64,000 bases of DNA from Entomomonas asaccharolytica (lineage in GTDB: Bacteria; Pseudomonadota; Gammaproteobacteria; Pseudomonadales; Pseudomonadaceae). Shown piece by piece: positions 7,875-18,264 of the stretch (position 1 is the stretch's first letter; every line of letters begins with the position of its first letter). The notes below the pieces were generated by a model. It searched no databases. It had not been told where the DNA came from and saw nothing but the letters and a program-made list of their open reading frames with translations. The DNA is taken from the NCBI RefSeq assembly GCF_016653615.1, contig NZ_CP067393.1, positions 2,743,673 through 2,807,672 on the forward strand. Direction: 5' to 3'. The position numbers and the translations under genes were made by a program.

Positions 7875-10475
7875 ATGAACCATAAAAATGCCCTCAATAT
7901 TATTGTAGTGCTGTTGATTGCTGCTTTTTTCACAGGGCTGTGGGCGATATATAATAGACCTGTTAGTGCGCCTAGCTGGCCACAACAGGTATCTGGCTAT
8001 TCATTCTCTCCTTTTCATGGGAATCAGGACCCAGCCACAGGAGATTACCCTACAGCAGAAGAAATCAGTAGTGACCTAGCGCTAGTGGCGACACAGACAC
8101 AAAATATTCGTACCTATTCTGTTAAGGAAACCCTTGGCGCAATCCCACGCTTAGCAGATAACTATGGCTTAAAAGTGACATTAGGGGTTTGGATTAGTAA
8201 TGATTTAGCAGAAAATCAAAAAGAGCTAGATAAAGCTATTGAAATCGCCAACGAAAATCGTAATGTAATACGTCTGGTGATAGGTAATGAAGCATTATTC
8301 CGTGAAGAAGTGACAGTAGATCAAATGATAGATTACTTGGATTATGCGCGCGATAACGTCAAAATCCCTGTTACCACTTCCGAACAATGGCATATTTGGG
8401 ACAAATATCCTGAATTAGGCAATCATGTTTATTTAATAGCAGCCCATATTCTGCCCTATTGGGAACGTATTCCTGTTAAGCAAGCAATTCCCTTTGTTTT
8501 TGAAAAAGTAGCGGTATTAAAAAAAGACTTTCCTAATAAGCCTCTTCTCCTGTCCGAAATAGGTTGGCCTAGCAATGGCAGAATGGAAGGCAAAGCCACT
8601 GCTACACAAGCCGATCAGGCTATTTACTTACGTAATCTAATTAATATTTTAAATCAGCAAGGCTATTCTTATTTTATTGTTGAAGCCTTTGATCAGCCAT
8701 GGAAAATGACCGATGAAGGAGCAGTAGGTGCTTATTGGGGCGTTTATAATTTAGACCGCCAACCTAAATTTGAATTTACAGGGCCTGTGATTGCCATTGC
8801 ACATTGGAAAATATTGGCAGTTATCTCTGCCATGCTCGCCTTTTTATCTATTTCTATCTTAATGATTGATAGCTCTGCCCTTAAACAAAAAGGTCGTATA
8901 TTTTTAACCTTTATCGCTTTTGCTTGTGCTTCTACTATTGTCTGGATTGGTTATGACTATACTCAACAATACAGCACTTGGTTCAATCTTATTGTTGGTA
9001 CTTTATTAGCCTTTGGTGTGCTTGGTATTGCGATTGTGATCCTAACCGAGGCCCATGAGCTAGCAGAAACTGTTTGGACAAAACAACGACGTAGACCTTT
9101 CTTACCCATTACAGGAGATAGCACCTATCATCCCAAGGTTTGTATACAAGTACCTTGCTACAATGAACCTCCTGAGATGTTGAAAAAGACCTTAGACGCC
9201 TTAGCAAAACTTGATTATCAAAATTATGAAGTGGTTGTTATTGATAATAATACTAAAGATCCAGCCACATGGATGCCAGTAGAAGCTTACTGTAAAGAGT
9301 TAGGTTCACGTTTTCATTTCTATCATGTTAGCCCATTGGCTGGTTTTAAGGCAGGTGCTTTAAATTACGCCTTAGAAAAAGTATCGGCTGATGTAGAAAT
9401 AGTGGCTGTAATTGATGCCGACTATTGTGTTGACCCTAATTGGCTAAAACACATGATTCCCCATTTTAAAGACCCCAAAATTGCTATTGTGCAGTCTCCG
9501 CAAGACTATTATGACGAGAATGATAGTTTATTTAAAAAGCTCTGCTACGCTGAATACAAAGGGTTCTTTCATATTGGTATGATAACCCGTAATGAGCGGG
9601 ATGCTATTATTGAACATGGCACCATGACTATGGTACGTCGCACAGTATTAGATGAATTAAAATGGGCCGATTGGTGTATCACTGAAGATGCTGAACTAGG
9701 TCTACGGGTATTTGAAAAAGGCTTATCTGCCGCTTACTGTGAACAAAGTTATGGTAAAGGTTTAATGCCTGATACCTTTATGGACTTTAAGAAACAACGT
9801 TTCAGATGGGCCTATGGTGCTATTCAAATTATTAAACACCATTTTAAAACCTTAGTATTTGGTAAAACGAAAGATGGTAAGCGTCTTAGTAAAGGTCAAC
9901 GCTATCATTTTATAGCAGGTTGGTTACCTTGGATTGCGGATAGTATGAATATCTTCTTTATCCTTGGGTCATTATTATGGTCTTCTGCCATGATTATTAG
10001 ACCACAACAATTTGACCCACCTTTAATCATCTTTGCACTACCGCCATTAGCCTTATTCTTCTTTAAGGTAGGTAAAATTATTTTCCTTTATAAGAAGGTG
10101 ATTGGTGTTAACTATAAAGATGCTTTTTTTGCTGCATTAACAGGGCTTTCTCTTTCTCATACCATTGCGAAAGCTGTGCTTTATGGCTTTTTTACAAAAA
10201 GTATACCTTTCTTCCGTACACCTAAAATGCGCAGTAACCATGGTTTTTTAGTGGCATTTAGTGAAGCACGAGAAGAAGTGTTTATTATGTTACTACTATG
10301 GGTTGCAGTGGCAGGTATATTATTAACCCAAGAATCCCTTGCTTTTGATGTAATGCTTTGGATTATTACTCTCTCTGTACAATCTTTGCCTTATTTAGCT
10401 GCCATGGTTATGGCTATGGTGTCATCACTTAAACCTAATAAACAAATGATGATGTCTGCTATTAAGACTCACTAA
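7875..10475 (+). CDS. ndvB: NdvB-like beta-(1,3)-glucan synthase (GH17-like domain plus family 2 glycosyltransferase)
   Basis: An 866-residue inner-membrane glycosyltransferase. Residues 8-27 form a membrane anchor. Residues 40-300 resemble family 17 glycoside hydrolases (VIGNEALFREE and LLLSEIGWPS look like its two acidic sites). A pair of membrane segments follows, then a GT2 domain (VCIQVPCYNEP, VIDADYCVDPNW, TEDAELGLRVFEKG, KQQRFRWAYG) with the D, DxD, ED and QxxRW signatures, and a C-terminal set of membrane helices. Length and layout match Pseudomonas NdvB, which makes cyclic beta-(1,3)-glucans implicated in osmoadaptation and biofilm antibiotic tolerance. The product here is inferred from family. 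The gene is alone in its transcription unit. Confidence 0.87.
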   Translation: MNHKNALNIIVVLLIAAFFTGLWAIYNRPVSAPSWPQQVSGYSFSPFHGNQDPATGDYPTAEEISSDLALVATQTQNIRTYSVKETLGAIPRLADNYGLKVTLGVWISNDLAENQKELDKAIEIANENRNVIRLVIGNEALFREEVTVDQMIDYLDYARDNVKIPVTTSEQWHIWDKYPELGNHVYLIAAHILPYWERIPVKQAIPFVFEKVAVLKKDFPNKPLLLSEIGWPSNGRMEGKATATQADQAIYLRNLINILNQQGYSYFIVEAFDQPWKMTDEGAVGAYWGVYNLDRQPKFEFTGPVIAIAHWKILAVISAMLAFLSISILMIDSSALKQKGRIFLTFIAFACASTIVWIGYDYTQQYSTWFNLIVGTLLAFGVLGIAIVILTEAHELAETVWTKQRRRPFLPITGDSTYHPKVCIQVPCYNEPPEMLKKTLDALAKLDYQNYEVVVIDNNTKDPATWMPVEAYCKELGSRFHFYHVSPLAGFKAGALNYALEKVSADVEIVAVIDADYCVDPNWLKHMIPHFKDPKIAIVQSPQDYYDENDSLFKKLCYAEYKGFFHIGMITRNERDAIIEHGTMTMVRRTVLDELKWADWCITEDAELGLRVFEKGLSAAYCEQSYGKGLMPDTFMDFKKQRFRWAYGAIQIIKHHFKTLVFGKTKDGKRLSKGQRYHFIAGWLPWIADSMNIFFILGSLLWSSAMIIRPQQFDPPLIIFALPPLALFFFKVGKIIFLYKKVIGVNYKDAFFAALTGLSLSHTIAKAVLYGFFTKSIPFFRTPKMRSNHGFLVAFSEAREEVFIMLLLWVAVAGILLTQESLAFDVMLWIITLSVQSLPYLAAMVMAMVSSLKPNKQMMMSAIKTH

Positions 10476-10481
10476 ATCATA

Positions 10482-10510
10482 AAGCGGTTTCAGTTCTTCT
10501 AAAACCGCTT
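10482..10510 (+). terminator. inverted repeat after ndvB, possible weak terminator
   Basis: AAGCGGTTT (10482-10490) pairs with AAACCGCTT (10502-10510) around an 11-base loop, seven bases after the ndvB stop. No U-run follows on either strand, so rho-independent termination is not clear. It separates the convergent ndvB and rsmE. Confidence 0.4.
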
Positions 10511-10534
10511 AAGCTATCTAACTACTCAGCGAAA

Positions 10535-11266
10535 CTAATTATTAGGATTAAAGTCACCCCATAATTGCTGAGCAATAGAGAGTATTACGATGGGGGCTGT
10601 TTCTGTGCGTAATACCCTACTGCCTAAATGTACTTGCTGAAACTCATACTGTTGCGCTAATGCTATTTCTTCATCGGTAAAGCCACCCTCTGGACCAATT
10701 AATAAAGCCAATGAAGAAGGCTTTTGATAATTTCCCATAGGCTCAGCGATTAAATGAAGCATTAATTTTAGATCAGCTTGAACATTTGCTACCCATTCAC
10801 TAACCGATATTGGTGGATTAATAGTAGGTATTTTAGAGCGTCCTGATTGCTCACAAGCACTGATGGCAACTTGTTGCCAATGTGTCATTCGCTTATCTGT
10901 TCTGTCTTCATTTAAACGCACTTCACAACGATCAGTAAATAATGGTGTAATTTCACTAACACCCAGTTCAGTGGCTTTTTGTATCACAAAATCCATTTTC
11001 TCGCCACGTGCTAACCCTTGCCCTAAATGAGTATACAGTGGTGACTCACCTAGCCCTGTTAACTGCTTGGTTAAGTTAACCACTAAACTCTTTTTAGTAA
11101 TCTGGCTAATAGTCCCTAAAAACTCTAAACCAGAACCATCAAATAATTGCACAGGATCATTAACCGACAGACGTAATACTCGCCCCATATAATGAGCTAA
11201 ATAAGCAGGAACTTCATGCTCCCCTAACTGTAATGGCGTGTTTACAAAAAAACGAGATAATCTCAT
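10535..11266 (-). CDS. rsmE: 16S rRNA (uracil-1498-N3)-methyltransferase
   Basis: A 243-residue SPOUT-class methyltransferase that methylates U1498 of 16S rRNA. An N-terminal PUA-like RNA-binding region (residues 1-70) is followed by the knotted catalytic domain with the SAM-binding signatures [13 protein letters not shown] and [12 protein letters not shown] near the C terminus. Length is normal. The ATG overlaps the end of dxs by 4 bases, so the two are co-translated. In many proteobacteria rsmE sits with gshB or endA instead; the dxs partnership looks lineage-specific. Confidence 0.96.
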   Translation of the reverse strand: MRLSRFFVNTPLQLGEHEVPAYLAHYMGRVLRLSVNDPVQLFDGSGLEFLGTISQITKKSLVVNLTKQLTGLGESPLYTHLGQGLARGEKMDFVIQKATELGVSEITPLFTDRCEVRLNEDRTDKRMTHWQQVAISACEQSGRSKIPTINPPISVSEWVANVQADLKLMLHLIAEPMGNYQKPSSLALLIGPEGGFTDEEIALAQQYEFQQVHLGSRVLRTETAPIVILSIAQQLWGDFNPNN

Positions 11267-13161
11267 TTGGTATTTTTTTCCAACTGATTTAAGCGCTGAT
11301 TAATCGCTGTTTCAAGACCTGCTGCATCTAAGCCACAGTCAGCTAACATACTGGCTGGCGTAGCATGTTCTATATAAATATCAGGTAAACCTAGTTGCAA
11401 TACGGATTTTAAACAATTTTCTTTTAATAACAATTCAGTTACCGCAGAGCCAGCACCACCCATAATACTGTTTTCTTCAATGGTTACTAATAATTCATGA
11501 TTATTAGCCATTACTAAGACTAATGCTTCATCCAATGGTTTTACAAAGCGCATATCAACCACGGTATAGTTTAACTTTTCTGCAACCTTCATCGCCTCAG
11601 CTAACTGCACACCGAACACTAATAAGGCAACTTTTTCACCTTGACGACGCACCACGGCTTTACCTATTTCAACGGCTAATAAATCATTTTCTACCGTAGC
11701 ATTAGGCCCCGTTCCCCGTGGATAACGCACAGCCGCAGGGCCATTGTATAAATAACCTGTTGTTAGTAATTTACGTAGTTCATTTTCATCACTAGGGGTC
11801 ATAATAACCATACTAGGGATACAACGTAGATAAGTTAAATCAAAGCTACCTGCATGGGTTGGACCATCTTCCCCCACTAACCCTGCACGATCTAGGGCAA
11901 ATAGCACATCAAGATTTTGAATGGCTACATCATGGATTAGTTGATCGTAAGCCCGTTGTAAAAATGTTGAATAGATAGCCACCACAGGCTTCAAGCCATC
12001 ACAGGCCATGCCTGCAGCTAAAGTCACTGCATGTTGTTCAGCAATAGCCACATCAAAATAACGTTTAGGGTAGCGTTCACTGAATGCCACTAAATCAGAG
12101 CCTTCTTTCATGGCAGGGGTAATAGCCACTAATCGCTCGTCTTGAGCTGCCATATCACAAAGCCATTGCCCGAATATATTAGAATATTTAGGAGCTGTTT
12201 GTTTTTTGGGTGGTGCATCTAGCGGTTCTAATTTACTAATAGCATGGTAAGCTGTTGGGCTTTCCTCAGCAGGCGCAAACCCCTTACCCTTTTTAGTCAC
12301 CACGTGTAGAAATTGTGGCCCTGATAAACTACGCATATTACGCAAAGTAGCCACTAACGTGGGTAAATCATGGCCATCTATTGGGCCAATATAATTCCAA
12401 CCCAAAGCTTCAAATAATGTGGTAGGTGCTATAATACCTTTTGCATATTCTTCAGCTAACCGTGCAATTGTCCACGCTCCAGGCAGATGGGAGAGTAATT
12501 TTTTACTGTTATCACGGACATGGCGATAAGCTTGACTAGAAAGTATTTTCGCTAAATGGTTAGACAGGCCACCAATATTATCAGAAATAGACATGTCATT
12601 ATCGTTCAACACCACCAACATATCTGCATCAACCACAGCCGCATGATTTAAAGCCTCAAAAGCCATACCTGCGGTTAGCGCACCATCACCAATAATAGCA
12701 ACGCTCTTTTTATGATTATTTTGTAATCTGGCGGCAATGGCCATGCCTAAGGCAGCACTGATAGAAGTGCTTGAATGGCCTACACCAAAACTATCATATT
12801 CACTTTCTGCGCGACGTGGAAAGGCTGCGAGACCATCCTTTTGTCGTAAAGTAGCCATTTGTTCACGACGCCCAGTGAGAATTTTATGAGGATAGGCTTG
12901 ATGGCCTACATCCCAAATTAAATTATCCTCAGGTGTATCATAAACATAGTGTAAGGCAATGGTTAATTCGATCACCCCAAGACCAGCACCAAAATGGCCG
13001 CCCGTTTGGCCTACTGTATACAATAAGAATTCACGTAACTCATCCGCTAGTACAGCCAATTCCGCTTCACTTAGGTAACGAAGTTGTTTTGGTGTATCAA
13101 TGCGATCAAGTAACGGAGTTACTGGTCGTTCTCTCGGTATATCGTAAAAAGTTTTAACCAT
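11263..13161 (-). CDS. dxs: 1-deoxy-D-xylulose-5-phosphate synthase
   Basis: A 632-residue thiamine-diphosphate enzyme condensing pyruvate and glyceraldehyde 3-phosphate to DXP, the first step of the MEP isoprenoid pathway (ispF is also in this window). It shows the N-terminal TPP/Mg signature [17 protein letters not shown] ending in LNDNDMSIS, the transketolase pyrimidine-binding domain ([15 protein letters not shown]), and a C-terminal transketolase-like domain. Length is normal. In Pseudomonas dxs is commonly grouped with ispA and xseB, but neither is here. It is followed by rsmE with a 4-base overlap. Confidence 0.98.
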   Translation of the reverse strand: MVKTFYDIPRERPVTPLLDRIDTPKQLRYLSEAELAVLADELREFLLYTVGQTGGHFGAGLGVIELTIALHYVYDTPEDNLIWDVGHQAYPHKILTGRREQMATLRQKDGLAAFPRRAESEYDSFGVGHSSTSISAALGMAIAARLQNNHKKSVAIIGDGALTAGMAFEALNHAAVVDADMLVVLNDNDMSISDNIGGLSNHLAKILSSQAYRHVRDNSKKLLSHLPGAWTIARLAEEYAKGIIAPTTLFEALGWNYIGPIDGHDLPTLVATLRNMRSLSGPQFLHVVTKKGKGFAPAEESPTAYHAISKLEPLDAPPKKQTAPKYSNIFGQWLCDMAAQDERLVAITPAMKEGSDLVAFSERYPKRYFDVAIAEQHAVTLAAGMACDGLKPVVAIYSTFLQRAYDQLIHDVAIQNLDVLFALDRAGLVGEDGPTHAGSFDLTYLRCIPSMVIMTPSDENELRKLLTTGYLYNGPAAVRYPRGTGPNATVENDLLAVEIGKAVVRRQGEKVALLVFGVQLAEAMKVAEKLNYTVVDMRFVKPLDEALVLVMANNHELLVTIEENSIMGGAGSAVTELLLKENCLKSVLQLGLPDIYIEHATPASMLADCGLDAAGLETAINQRLNQLEKNTK

Positions 13162-13219
13162 TAGTAATATTCATTTTTTGTATTCAAGCAGAGCATTTTA
13201 CCTGATTGCGCCCCGTGTC

Positions 13220-13250
13220 AAAATAGCTAATTATTTTTATTAGCTATTTT
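13220..13250 (-). terminator. AT-rich hairpin downstream of the rpoN-ptsO cluster
   Basis: AAAATAGCTAAT (13220-13231) and ATTAGCTATTTT (13239-13250) form a perfect 12-bp stem with a 7-base loop. It lies about 130 bases after the ptsO stop and about 60 bases before dxs on the same strand. The arms end in T-runs on either strand, so it could terminate the ptsO transcript. An operator role is possible. Confidence 0.45.
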
Positions 13251-13379
13251 TACTACATTAAATGACCTATCTGAAACTATTTATGTATAGATAATTATAA
13301 TTAAAACAATGGTTATAACAAAAAATTGCTATTGATACAGCACAGTAAATACTAACCCACTATAGTCACTAATGTGTAG

Positions 13380-13652
13380 TTATCGTCCTTCACCAAAATA
13401 ATTTTCTATTAATTCAACCATTGCTTGCATGGCTTGCTGCTCATCGTCTCCATCGGTTATTAGATGAAGCATAGTGCCCTTACTTGCCGCCAACATCATT
13501 ACTGACATGATACTTTTGCCATCTACCAATGATTCAGGAGTACGTCCAACCTTAATACTACAAGCGAACCGTCCAGCTGTACCTACAAACTTAGCTGCTG
13601 CTCTAGCATGTAATCCTAATTGGTTAATAATTTCTATTTGTTTCGACTGCAT
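13380..13652 (-). CDS. ptsO: nitrogen-PTS phosphocarrier protein NPr
   Basis: A 90-residue HPr-fold protein that passes phosphate from EI-Ntr to EIIA-Ntr in the regulatory nitrogen phosphotransferase system. The active-site His15 is in LGLHARAAAKF, and DGKSIMSVMML contains the second conserved Ser (Ser47). Last gene of the rpoN cluster, 15 bases after rapZ, the Pseudomonas arrangement. The partner EIIA-Ntr (ptsN) is two genes upstream. EI-Ntr (ptsP) is not in the window. Confidence 0.95.
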   Translation of the reverse strand: MQSKQIEIINQLGLHARAAAKFVGTAGRFACSIKVGRTPESLVDGKSIMSVMMLAASKGTMLHLITDGDDEQQAMQAMVELIENYFGEGR

Positions 13653-13667
13653 GTTGTAACATTTCTC

Positions 13668-14525
13668 CTACAACAAATCACGATGACGGACTTGCACATT
13701 TTTTAAAGTAGCTTTTAATATTTTACCAATTTGTTCAGCCATATACACAGAGCGATGTTGCCCACCCGTACAACCAACTGCTACAGTAATATAAGACCTA
13801 TTAGTAGCAGCAAAGCGCGGTAACCATTTTTCTAGAAACACTAGAATATCATTCTGCATTTCTAAAACTTCAGGTTGTTCTACTAAATAATCAATGACTG
13901 GCTGATCTGTACCTTTCAAATTTCTTAGCTCTGCCACCCAATACGGATTGGGTAGTGAACGCAAATCGAATACCCAATCAGCGTCCATAGGTATTCCTCG
14001 TTTGAATCCAAATGATTTGATCAAAAAAGCTGTACCAAGTTCAGGCTCTTCTAATAAATGGAGTTTTAAAAAGTCTTTTAATTGATAAACATTTAATTGG
14101 CTAGTATCAACATGTAAGGTAGCCAAATTAATGATTGGAGCTAATAATTTAGACTCTTCATCAATCGCTTCTGCTAAGGAACGGGTGGCTGTAGTTAATG
14201 GGTGACGGCGGCGAGTTTCTGAAAAACGGCTAATTAATATGTCATCTTTAGCATCTAAATATACTAAATCACATTGAATATATTTCGCACTGAGTCGTTC
14301 AAAAATACTGGGGAAGTTTTCGATTTGTCTCGGTAAGCTTCGTGCGTCAATTGAAACAGCGATCTTTGGTTGTATTATCTCTGTTTGTAATAACGCTTGT
14401 TCAATAGCTGTTGTAAATAAGCTAGCAGGTAGATTATCAATGCAATAAAAACCATTGTCTTCTAATAAATGAAGCGCTGTAGTTTTACCTGAACCTGAAC
14501 GACCACTTACAATAACAAGACGCAT
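13668..14525 (-). CDS. rapZ: RNase adapter protein RapZ
   Basis: A 285-residue P-loop protein. Walker A is at residues 8-16 (GRSGSGKTT), followed by GFYCIDNLP. The C-terminal domain carries the conserved [17 protein letters not shown] segment. In enterobacteria RapZ binds the small RNA GlmZ and presents it to RNase E, adjusting glucosamine-6-phosphate synthesis; whether that circuit exists here cannot be told from the sequence. Length is normal. It sits 8 bases after ptsN and 15 before ptsO. Confidence 0.96.
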   Translation of the reverse strand: MRLVIVSGRSGSGKTTALHLLEDNGFYCIDNLPASLFTTAIEQALLQTEIIQPKIAVSIDARSLPRQIENFPSIFERLSAKYIQCDLVYLDAKDDILISRFSETRRRHPLTTATRSLAEAIDEESKLLAPIINLATLHVDTSQLNVYQLKDFLKLHLLEEPELGTAFLIKSFGFKRGIPMDADWVFDLRSLPNPYWVAELRNLKGTDQPVIDYLVEQPEVLEMQNDILVFLEKWLPRFAATNRSYITVAVGCTGGQHRSVYMAEQIGKILKATLKNVQVRHRDLL

Positions 14526-14533
14526 AACTTAAC

Positions 14534-14998
14534 CTATGTATTACCTACCCCATTAACAATTATTTGATAAAGCTGCTGATTATCCGTAGTAGCTCTTATT
14601 TGCTTACATAACTCGCTATTACTTAATAATTCAGCAATTTGTTTAAGTAATTGTAAATGTTCATCCGTTGCCTCTGCTGGCACAACTAAGCCTATCAAAA
14701 TATCTACTGGCTGATCATCAACTGCATCAAAATCTATACCTGTCGCTAATTTCATTATAGCAACTATCGGCTCTTCACAACTTTCCATACGACAATGGGG
14801 AATAGCTACACCATTACCAAAACCTGTAGTGCCAAGCCTTTCCCGATCTATTAGTTGGTCAAAAACCTGTTGCTCATCTACACTAGCACAAGTGGCTGCT
14901 ACTGTTTTTGCTATTACTTCTAATGCACGTTTTTTACTGGTTACATTAACATCAACTAACACTTGTGCAGGTGTTAGAAATTCTTTTAGTTGCATCAT
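14534..14998 (-). CDS. ptsN: nitrogen-regulatory PTS enzyme IIA
   Basis: A 154-residue EIIA-Ntr protein, the output component of the nitrogen PTS. It is phosphorylated by NPr and controls potassium transport and other targets through its phosphorylation state. The phospho-accepting His68 is in the motif GNGVAIPHCRM, and the EIIA-2 fold continues to the C terminus. Start is ATG-ATG; either Met is possible. It lies 8 bases before rapZ. Upstream, instead of hpf as in Pseudomonas, there is a 217-codon membrane-protein gene and a 91-base gap, so ptsN may have its own promoter here. Confidence 0.97.
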   Translation of the reverse strand: MMQLKEFLTPAQVLVDVNVTSKKRALEVIAKTVAATCASVDEQQVFDQLIDRERLGTTGFGNGVAIPHCRMESCEEPIVAIMKLATGIDFDAVDDQPVDILIGLVVPAEATDEHLQLLKQIAELLSNSELCKQIRATTDNQQLYQIIVNGVGNT

Positions 14999-15089
14999 AT
15001 AAAATACTACATTACCAATTATTATTTAATTAAACATAACAGTTTAAATAAATAGTTGCGGAGAATACATCAATTTTTATAGACAACTT

Positions 15090-15743
15090 TTAATCATAAA
15101 AATTCTTTAGCTTTTTAAGGGTATATATTAAAGCAAAACTAAATACAATAACTAATACTATATATAAACCTTTGTCTCGAAAATCACTCACCACACTAAA
15201 GAAAATAAATAGCAAAATGGTTATTAGTAAAACAAAACTAAGCAACCAATAAACATACCGTGCATAATGAGGGCGCTCAGTATCTGTATTAAAAACAGCT
15301 ATTTCGCCACCTTCAGCAGCCTCATAACTATCTATCTCAAATTCTGTATCAATACAATTTCTTTTTAAAAAGCTAATAAAGTATTTATCTGCTGTACCCA
15401 ATAGCATAGGAACAGCATAAGCAAATACAGTTCCTAATATAACCGTTGTAATTACTTGATCAGCTTTACTACTGCTATTGCATAGCATATAAAATTGAAC
15501 AAAAAAGAAACAAGCAATAACCAACCATATTATTTTTGTAATTGGTTTAATAGCATCACTTTTTATTAGACTAAAAGATAAATATATTAGGAAACTTAAC
15601 GAACAAAGAAATAATAGAAATTGAACAAAATTAATGGAAAGTAAATAAATTAATAGAGGCAACAAACATAAGGTTATAACTAAACTACTGACTGTAACAA
15701 GCTGAAGTTTGGTTTCATAATCTGTCACTTTTTTCTTGTACAT
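15090..15743 (-). CDS. unidentified multi-pass membrane protein inserted between hpf and ptsN
   Basis: A 217-residue protein not recognised as any family. It has about six hydrophobic segments: two near residues 15-60, two near 65-110, and two near 160-210. Between the fourth and fifth is a soluble stretch of about 40 residues (NCIDTEFEIDSYEAAEGGE) that could lie on one face of the membrane. The start ATG at 15743 is 33 bases after hpf. Base composition is more AT-rich than its neighbours. In Pseudomonas hpf and ptsN are adjacent, so the gene looks like an insertion into an old cluster. No signal sequence or catalytic motif is seen. Confidence 0.8.
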   Translation of the reverse strand: MYKKKVTDYETKLQLVTVSSLVITLCLLPLLIYLLSINFVQFLLFLCSLSFLIYLSFSLIKSDAIKPITKIIWLVIACFFFVQFYMLCNSSSKADQVITTVILGTVFAYAVPMLLGTADKYFISFLKRNCIDTEFEIDSYEAAEGGEIAVFNTDTERPHYARYVYWLLSFVLLITILLFIFFSVVSDFRDKGLYIVLVIVFSFALIYTLKKLKNFYD

Positions 15744-15776
15744 CTTATGTTCAAACCTCAGCTTTGTATAAACTAT

Positions 15777-16064
15777 CTAGTGTTTTTGATGTTTTTCTTT
15801 AAATTTAATTAATTGACGATCTAACTTATCAACTAATGCATCAATGGCAGCATACATATCTGTATTTTCCGCACCAGCAACCACCTCACCACCAGCTAAC
15901 TGAAGCGTTGCATCAACCTTTTGATTCAACTTTTCAACACTCATAATCACTTGCGCACTCGTAATTTTATCAAAGTGTCGTTCAAGACGAGCAAACTTTT
16001 CATCAATATAGTTGCGTAGTGCGTCGGTAACATCAAGTTGGTGACCACTAATGTTAATTTGCAT
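15777..16064 (-). CDS. hpf: ribosome hibernation promoting factor (short form)
   Basis: A 95-residue short HPF/YfiA-type protein that binds the 30S subunit to promote 100S dimers and ribosome inactivation in stationary phase. The sequence begins QINISGHQLDVTDALRNYIDEKF and ends in the basic IKFKEKHQKH, both family-typical. It lies between rpoN (75 bases upstream) and the membrane-protein gene. A good Shine-Dalgarno (AAGGAG) precedes the ATG by 6 bases. If rpoS is truly absent (see findings), stationary-phase control of hpf must rest on something else. Confidence 0.95.
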   Translation of the reverse strand: MQINISGHQLDVTDALRNYIDEKFARLERHFDKITSAQVIMSVEKLNQKVDATLQLAGGEVVAGAENTDMYAAIDALVDKLDRQLIKFKEKHQKH

Positions 16065-16139
16065 AAATTTCTCCTTAACATTTTTAATTACTTATACCCA
16101 CGTTAGGCATAAGGTAAGTTGCCTTGGATTGGCAATTCT

Positions 16140-17633
16140 TTATATTAATCGCTTACGTTCACTAGATGAACCAATACCTAACGCCTCACGGTATTTAGCT
16201 ACGGTTCTTCTGGCTACCTGTATCCCCTGATCCTCAAGCATCGTAGTTAGTTTACTATCGCTTAAAGGTTTTTTCGGATCCTCTGCCGCTATTAGTTTCT
16301 TAATCATAGCGCGAATAGCTGTTGATGAACACTCCCCACCCTCAGAAGTACTGACATGACTTGAAAAAAAGTATTTCAATTCATAAATACCACGAGGAGT
16401 ATACATATATTTCTGAGTAGTTACCCGTGAAATAGTAGATTCATGCATGCCTACCGCTTCAGCCACTGATGAAAGAATGAGTGGTTTCATTGCCTCTTCA
16501 CCATACTCTAAAAAGCCACGTTGATGTTCAACTATTTGCGTGGCTACTTTCATTAAAGTCTCATTACGACTTTGCAAACTCTTTATAAACCAACGGGCTT
16601 CTTGTAATTGGTTCTTTAAAAACGTATTGTCTGAACTATTATTGGCGCGCTGTACATAACTAGCGTATTGAGGATTAACCCGCAGCTTTGGAATAGCTTC
16701 TTGGTTTAGCTCAACCATCCAATGATCCCGCTCTTTTCGCACGATAATATCTGGCACAATATATTCTGGCTCTTTCGACTCAATTTGTGCCCCTGGTTTA
16801 GGATTAAGATGTTGAATAAGCATCACTATTTGCTTTAATTCATCTTCCTTAATCTTCATGGTACGCATTAATTGGCTATAGTCCTTAGAACCTAATAAAT
16901 CTAAGTGATTTGCAACTAATTCAACCGCTTGTTGGTAATAAGCATGGTCATCAAATAACCCTTTTAATTGCAGTAATAGGCACTCTTTTAAATCTCTGGC
17001 GGCAATACCTAGCGGATCAAACTGTTGAATGCAATGAAGTACCATTTCCACTTCATCAAAGTCGGTATCCAATGATTCATCTAAACCTTGATGAATTTCC
17101 TGTAAAGACTCTTCTAAATAGCCATCTTCATTAATGCAATCGATAATATTAACCGCAATGGTTTTATCTTTATCACTCATATGGGCAACATTGAGCTGCC
17201 ATAATAGGTGGCTTTGCAGGGTTTCACCTACAGAGGTATAACTAGTAAAATCAGCCTCGTCATCATCACCGTGGGAATGGCTAACATTACTTTGATAGAT
17301 ATCATCCCAATCAGTATCTACGGGTAGTTCTTCAGGAATCACATCAGTTGCTACTGTATCCTTTTCTGGCTCGTTAACTGCCACCTCATGATTATCTTTA
17401 AAACTAATTTCCTGACTGGTTGGATTGACTAAAACGTCTTCCTCACCTAATAAATTATTATCATCGAAATCCTCGCCTGCTTCTTGTTGTTCTAACATGG
17501 AGTTTGACTCCAATATCTCCTGGATTTCCTGTTGTAAATCTACAGTAGACAATTGCAAAAGCCTAATGGCTTGTTGCAACTGTGGAGTCATCGACAGTTG
17601 CTGTCCTATCTTTAGCGTTAACGATGGCTTCAT
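16140..17633 (-). CDS. rpoN: RNA polymerase sigma-54 factor
   Basis: A 497-residue sigma-54. Region I is Gln/Leu-rich ([23 protein letters not shown]) and contacts AAA activators; region II is acidic (about residues 50-125). The core-binding domain and HTH follow, then the C-terminal RpoN box [10 protein letters not shown], which reads the -24 promoter element. Length is normal. In Pseudomonas lptB precedes rpoN; here the upstream gene is divergent holC, so lptB has been separated. A sigma-54 activator with a GAFTGA loop is encoded at the right end of the window. Confidence 0.98.
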   Translation of the reverse strand: MKPSLTLKIGQQLSMTPQLQQAIRLLQLSTVDLQQEIQEILESNSMLEQQEAGEDFDDNNLLGEEDVLVNPTSQEISFKDNHEVAVNEPEKDTVATDVIPEELPVDTDWDDIYQSNVSHSHGDDDEADFTSYTSVGETLQSHLLWQLNVAHMSDKDKTIAVNIIDCINEDGYLEESLQEIHQGLDESLDTDFDEVEMVLHCIQQFDPLGIAARDLKECLLLQLKGLFDDHAYYQQAVELVANHLDLLGSKDYSQLMRTMKIKEDELKQIVMLIQHLNPKPGAQIESKEPEYIVPDIIVRKERDHWMVELNQEAIPKLRVNPQYASYVQRANNSSDNTFLKNQLQEARWFIKSLQSRNETLMKVATQIVEHQRGFLEYGEEAMKPLILSSVAEAVGMHESTISRVTTQKYMYTPRGIYELKYFFSSHVSTSEGGECSSTAIRAMIKKLIAAEDPKKPLSDSKLTTMLEDQGIQVARRTVAKYREALGIGSSSERKRLI

Positions 17634-17829
17634 AACAAATTAATATCTCTTTTATACTTTTAAGCAAATTATATGCCTGTTTTTTTATTCTTCAAATAAT
17701 AACATGCTTGAAAAATGAAACAACCAGCATAATAAAAATAACTTTGATGCATCTATTTAAAATATATAGTAGTATAAATAGTTATATTCAATCCCTTCTT
17801 TTAACCTTATTGTTATTTATCTATTAATC

Positions 17830-18264
17830 ATGCTTAAAGTAGATTTTTATAACCTACCCACTGCTACTATAGACGATTGTTTATTATTCAGTTGTCGTCT
17901 TATCAATAAAGCATGGTCACAGTTGGGTAATATCTATGTTCATTGTCAAAATGAACAACAACGACAACAATTAAATCAATTATTGTGGCAATTTAAAGCT
18001 GATAGCTTTATTCCTCATGATTTATTAGAGGATAATCCTAGTAGTCCCATTACATTAGGACTCGAAACATTAGATTATCAAACTATTCAGTACCCATTGT
18101 TAATTAATTTAAGTTTTGAAATACCAAAGCACCACCAACAATTTACACGTATCGCTGAGTTTGTAATTGATGACTCTATGCTAAAAGATAAAGCACGAGC
18201 CAATTATCGCTTTTATAATACTGCCCAATATAATGTACAGTATCACAACCTCAGTAAAATTTAA
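17830..18264 (+). CDS. holC: DNA polymerase III subunit chi
   Basis: A 144-residue chi subunit of the clamp-loader complex, which links the replisome to SSB. The N-terminal VDFYNLPTATIDDCLLFSCRLINKAW and the following IYVHCQNEQQRQQLNQLLW and FIPHDL are the conserved HolC core, and the length is typical. In most gammaproteobacteria holC sits between pepA and valS; neither is here, so the gene has moved or lost its partners. Its last 4 bases overlap the end of the convergent oxidase gene. Confidence 0.88.
   Translation: MLKVDFYNLPTATIDDCLLFSCRLINKAWSQLGNIYVHCQNEQQRQQLNQLLWQFKADSFIPHDLLEDNPSSPITLGLETLDYQTIQYPLLINLSFEIPKHHQQFTRIAEFVIDDSMLKDKARANYRFYNTAQYNVQYHNLSKI

Noticed and set aside
13318-13347. 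AAAATTGCTATT near ptsO resembling the right arm of repeat copy A
   Set aside because: Only about 12 bases match in AT-rich DNA, with no second arm and no GACAAGGC core, so it is not counted as a fourth copy.
16108-16136. TTGCC...GGCAA sequence between rpoN and hpf, considered as a sigma-54 promoter (GG-N10-GC)
   Set aside because: The spacing and flanks do not fit TGGCACG-N4-TTGC; a short weak dyad is a better description.
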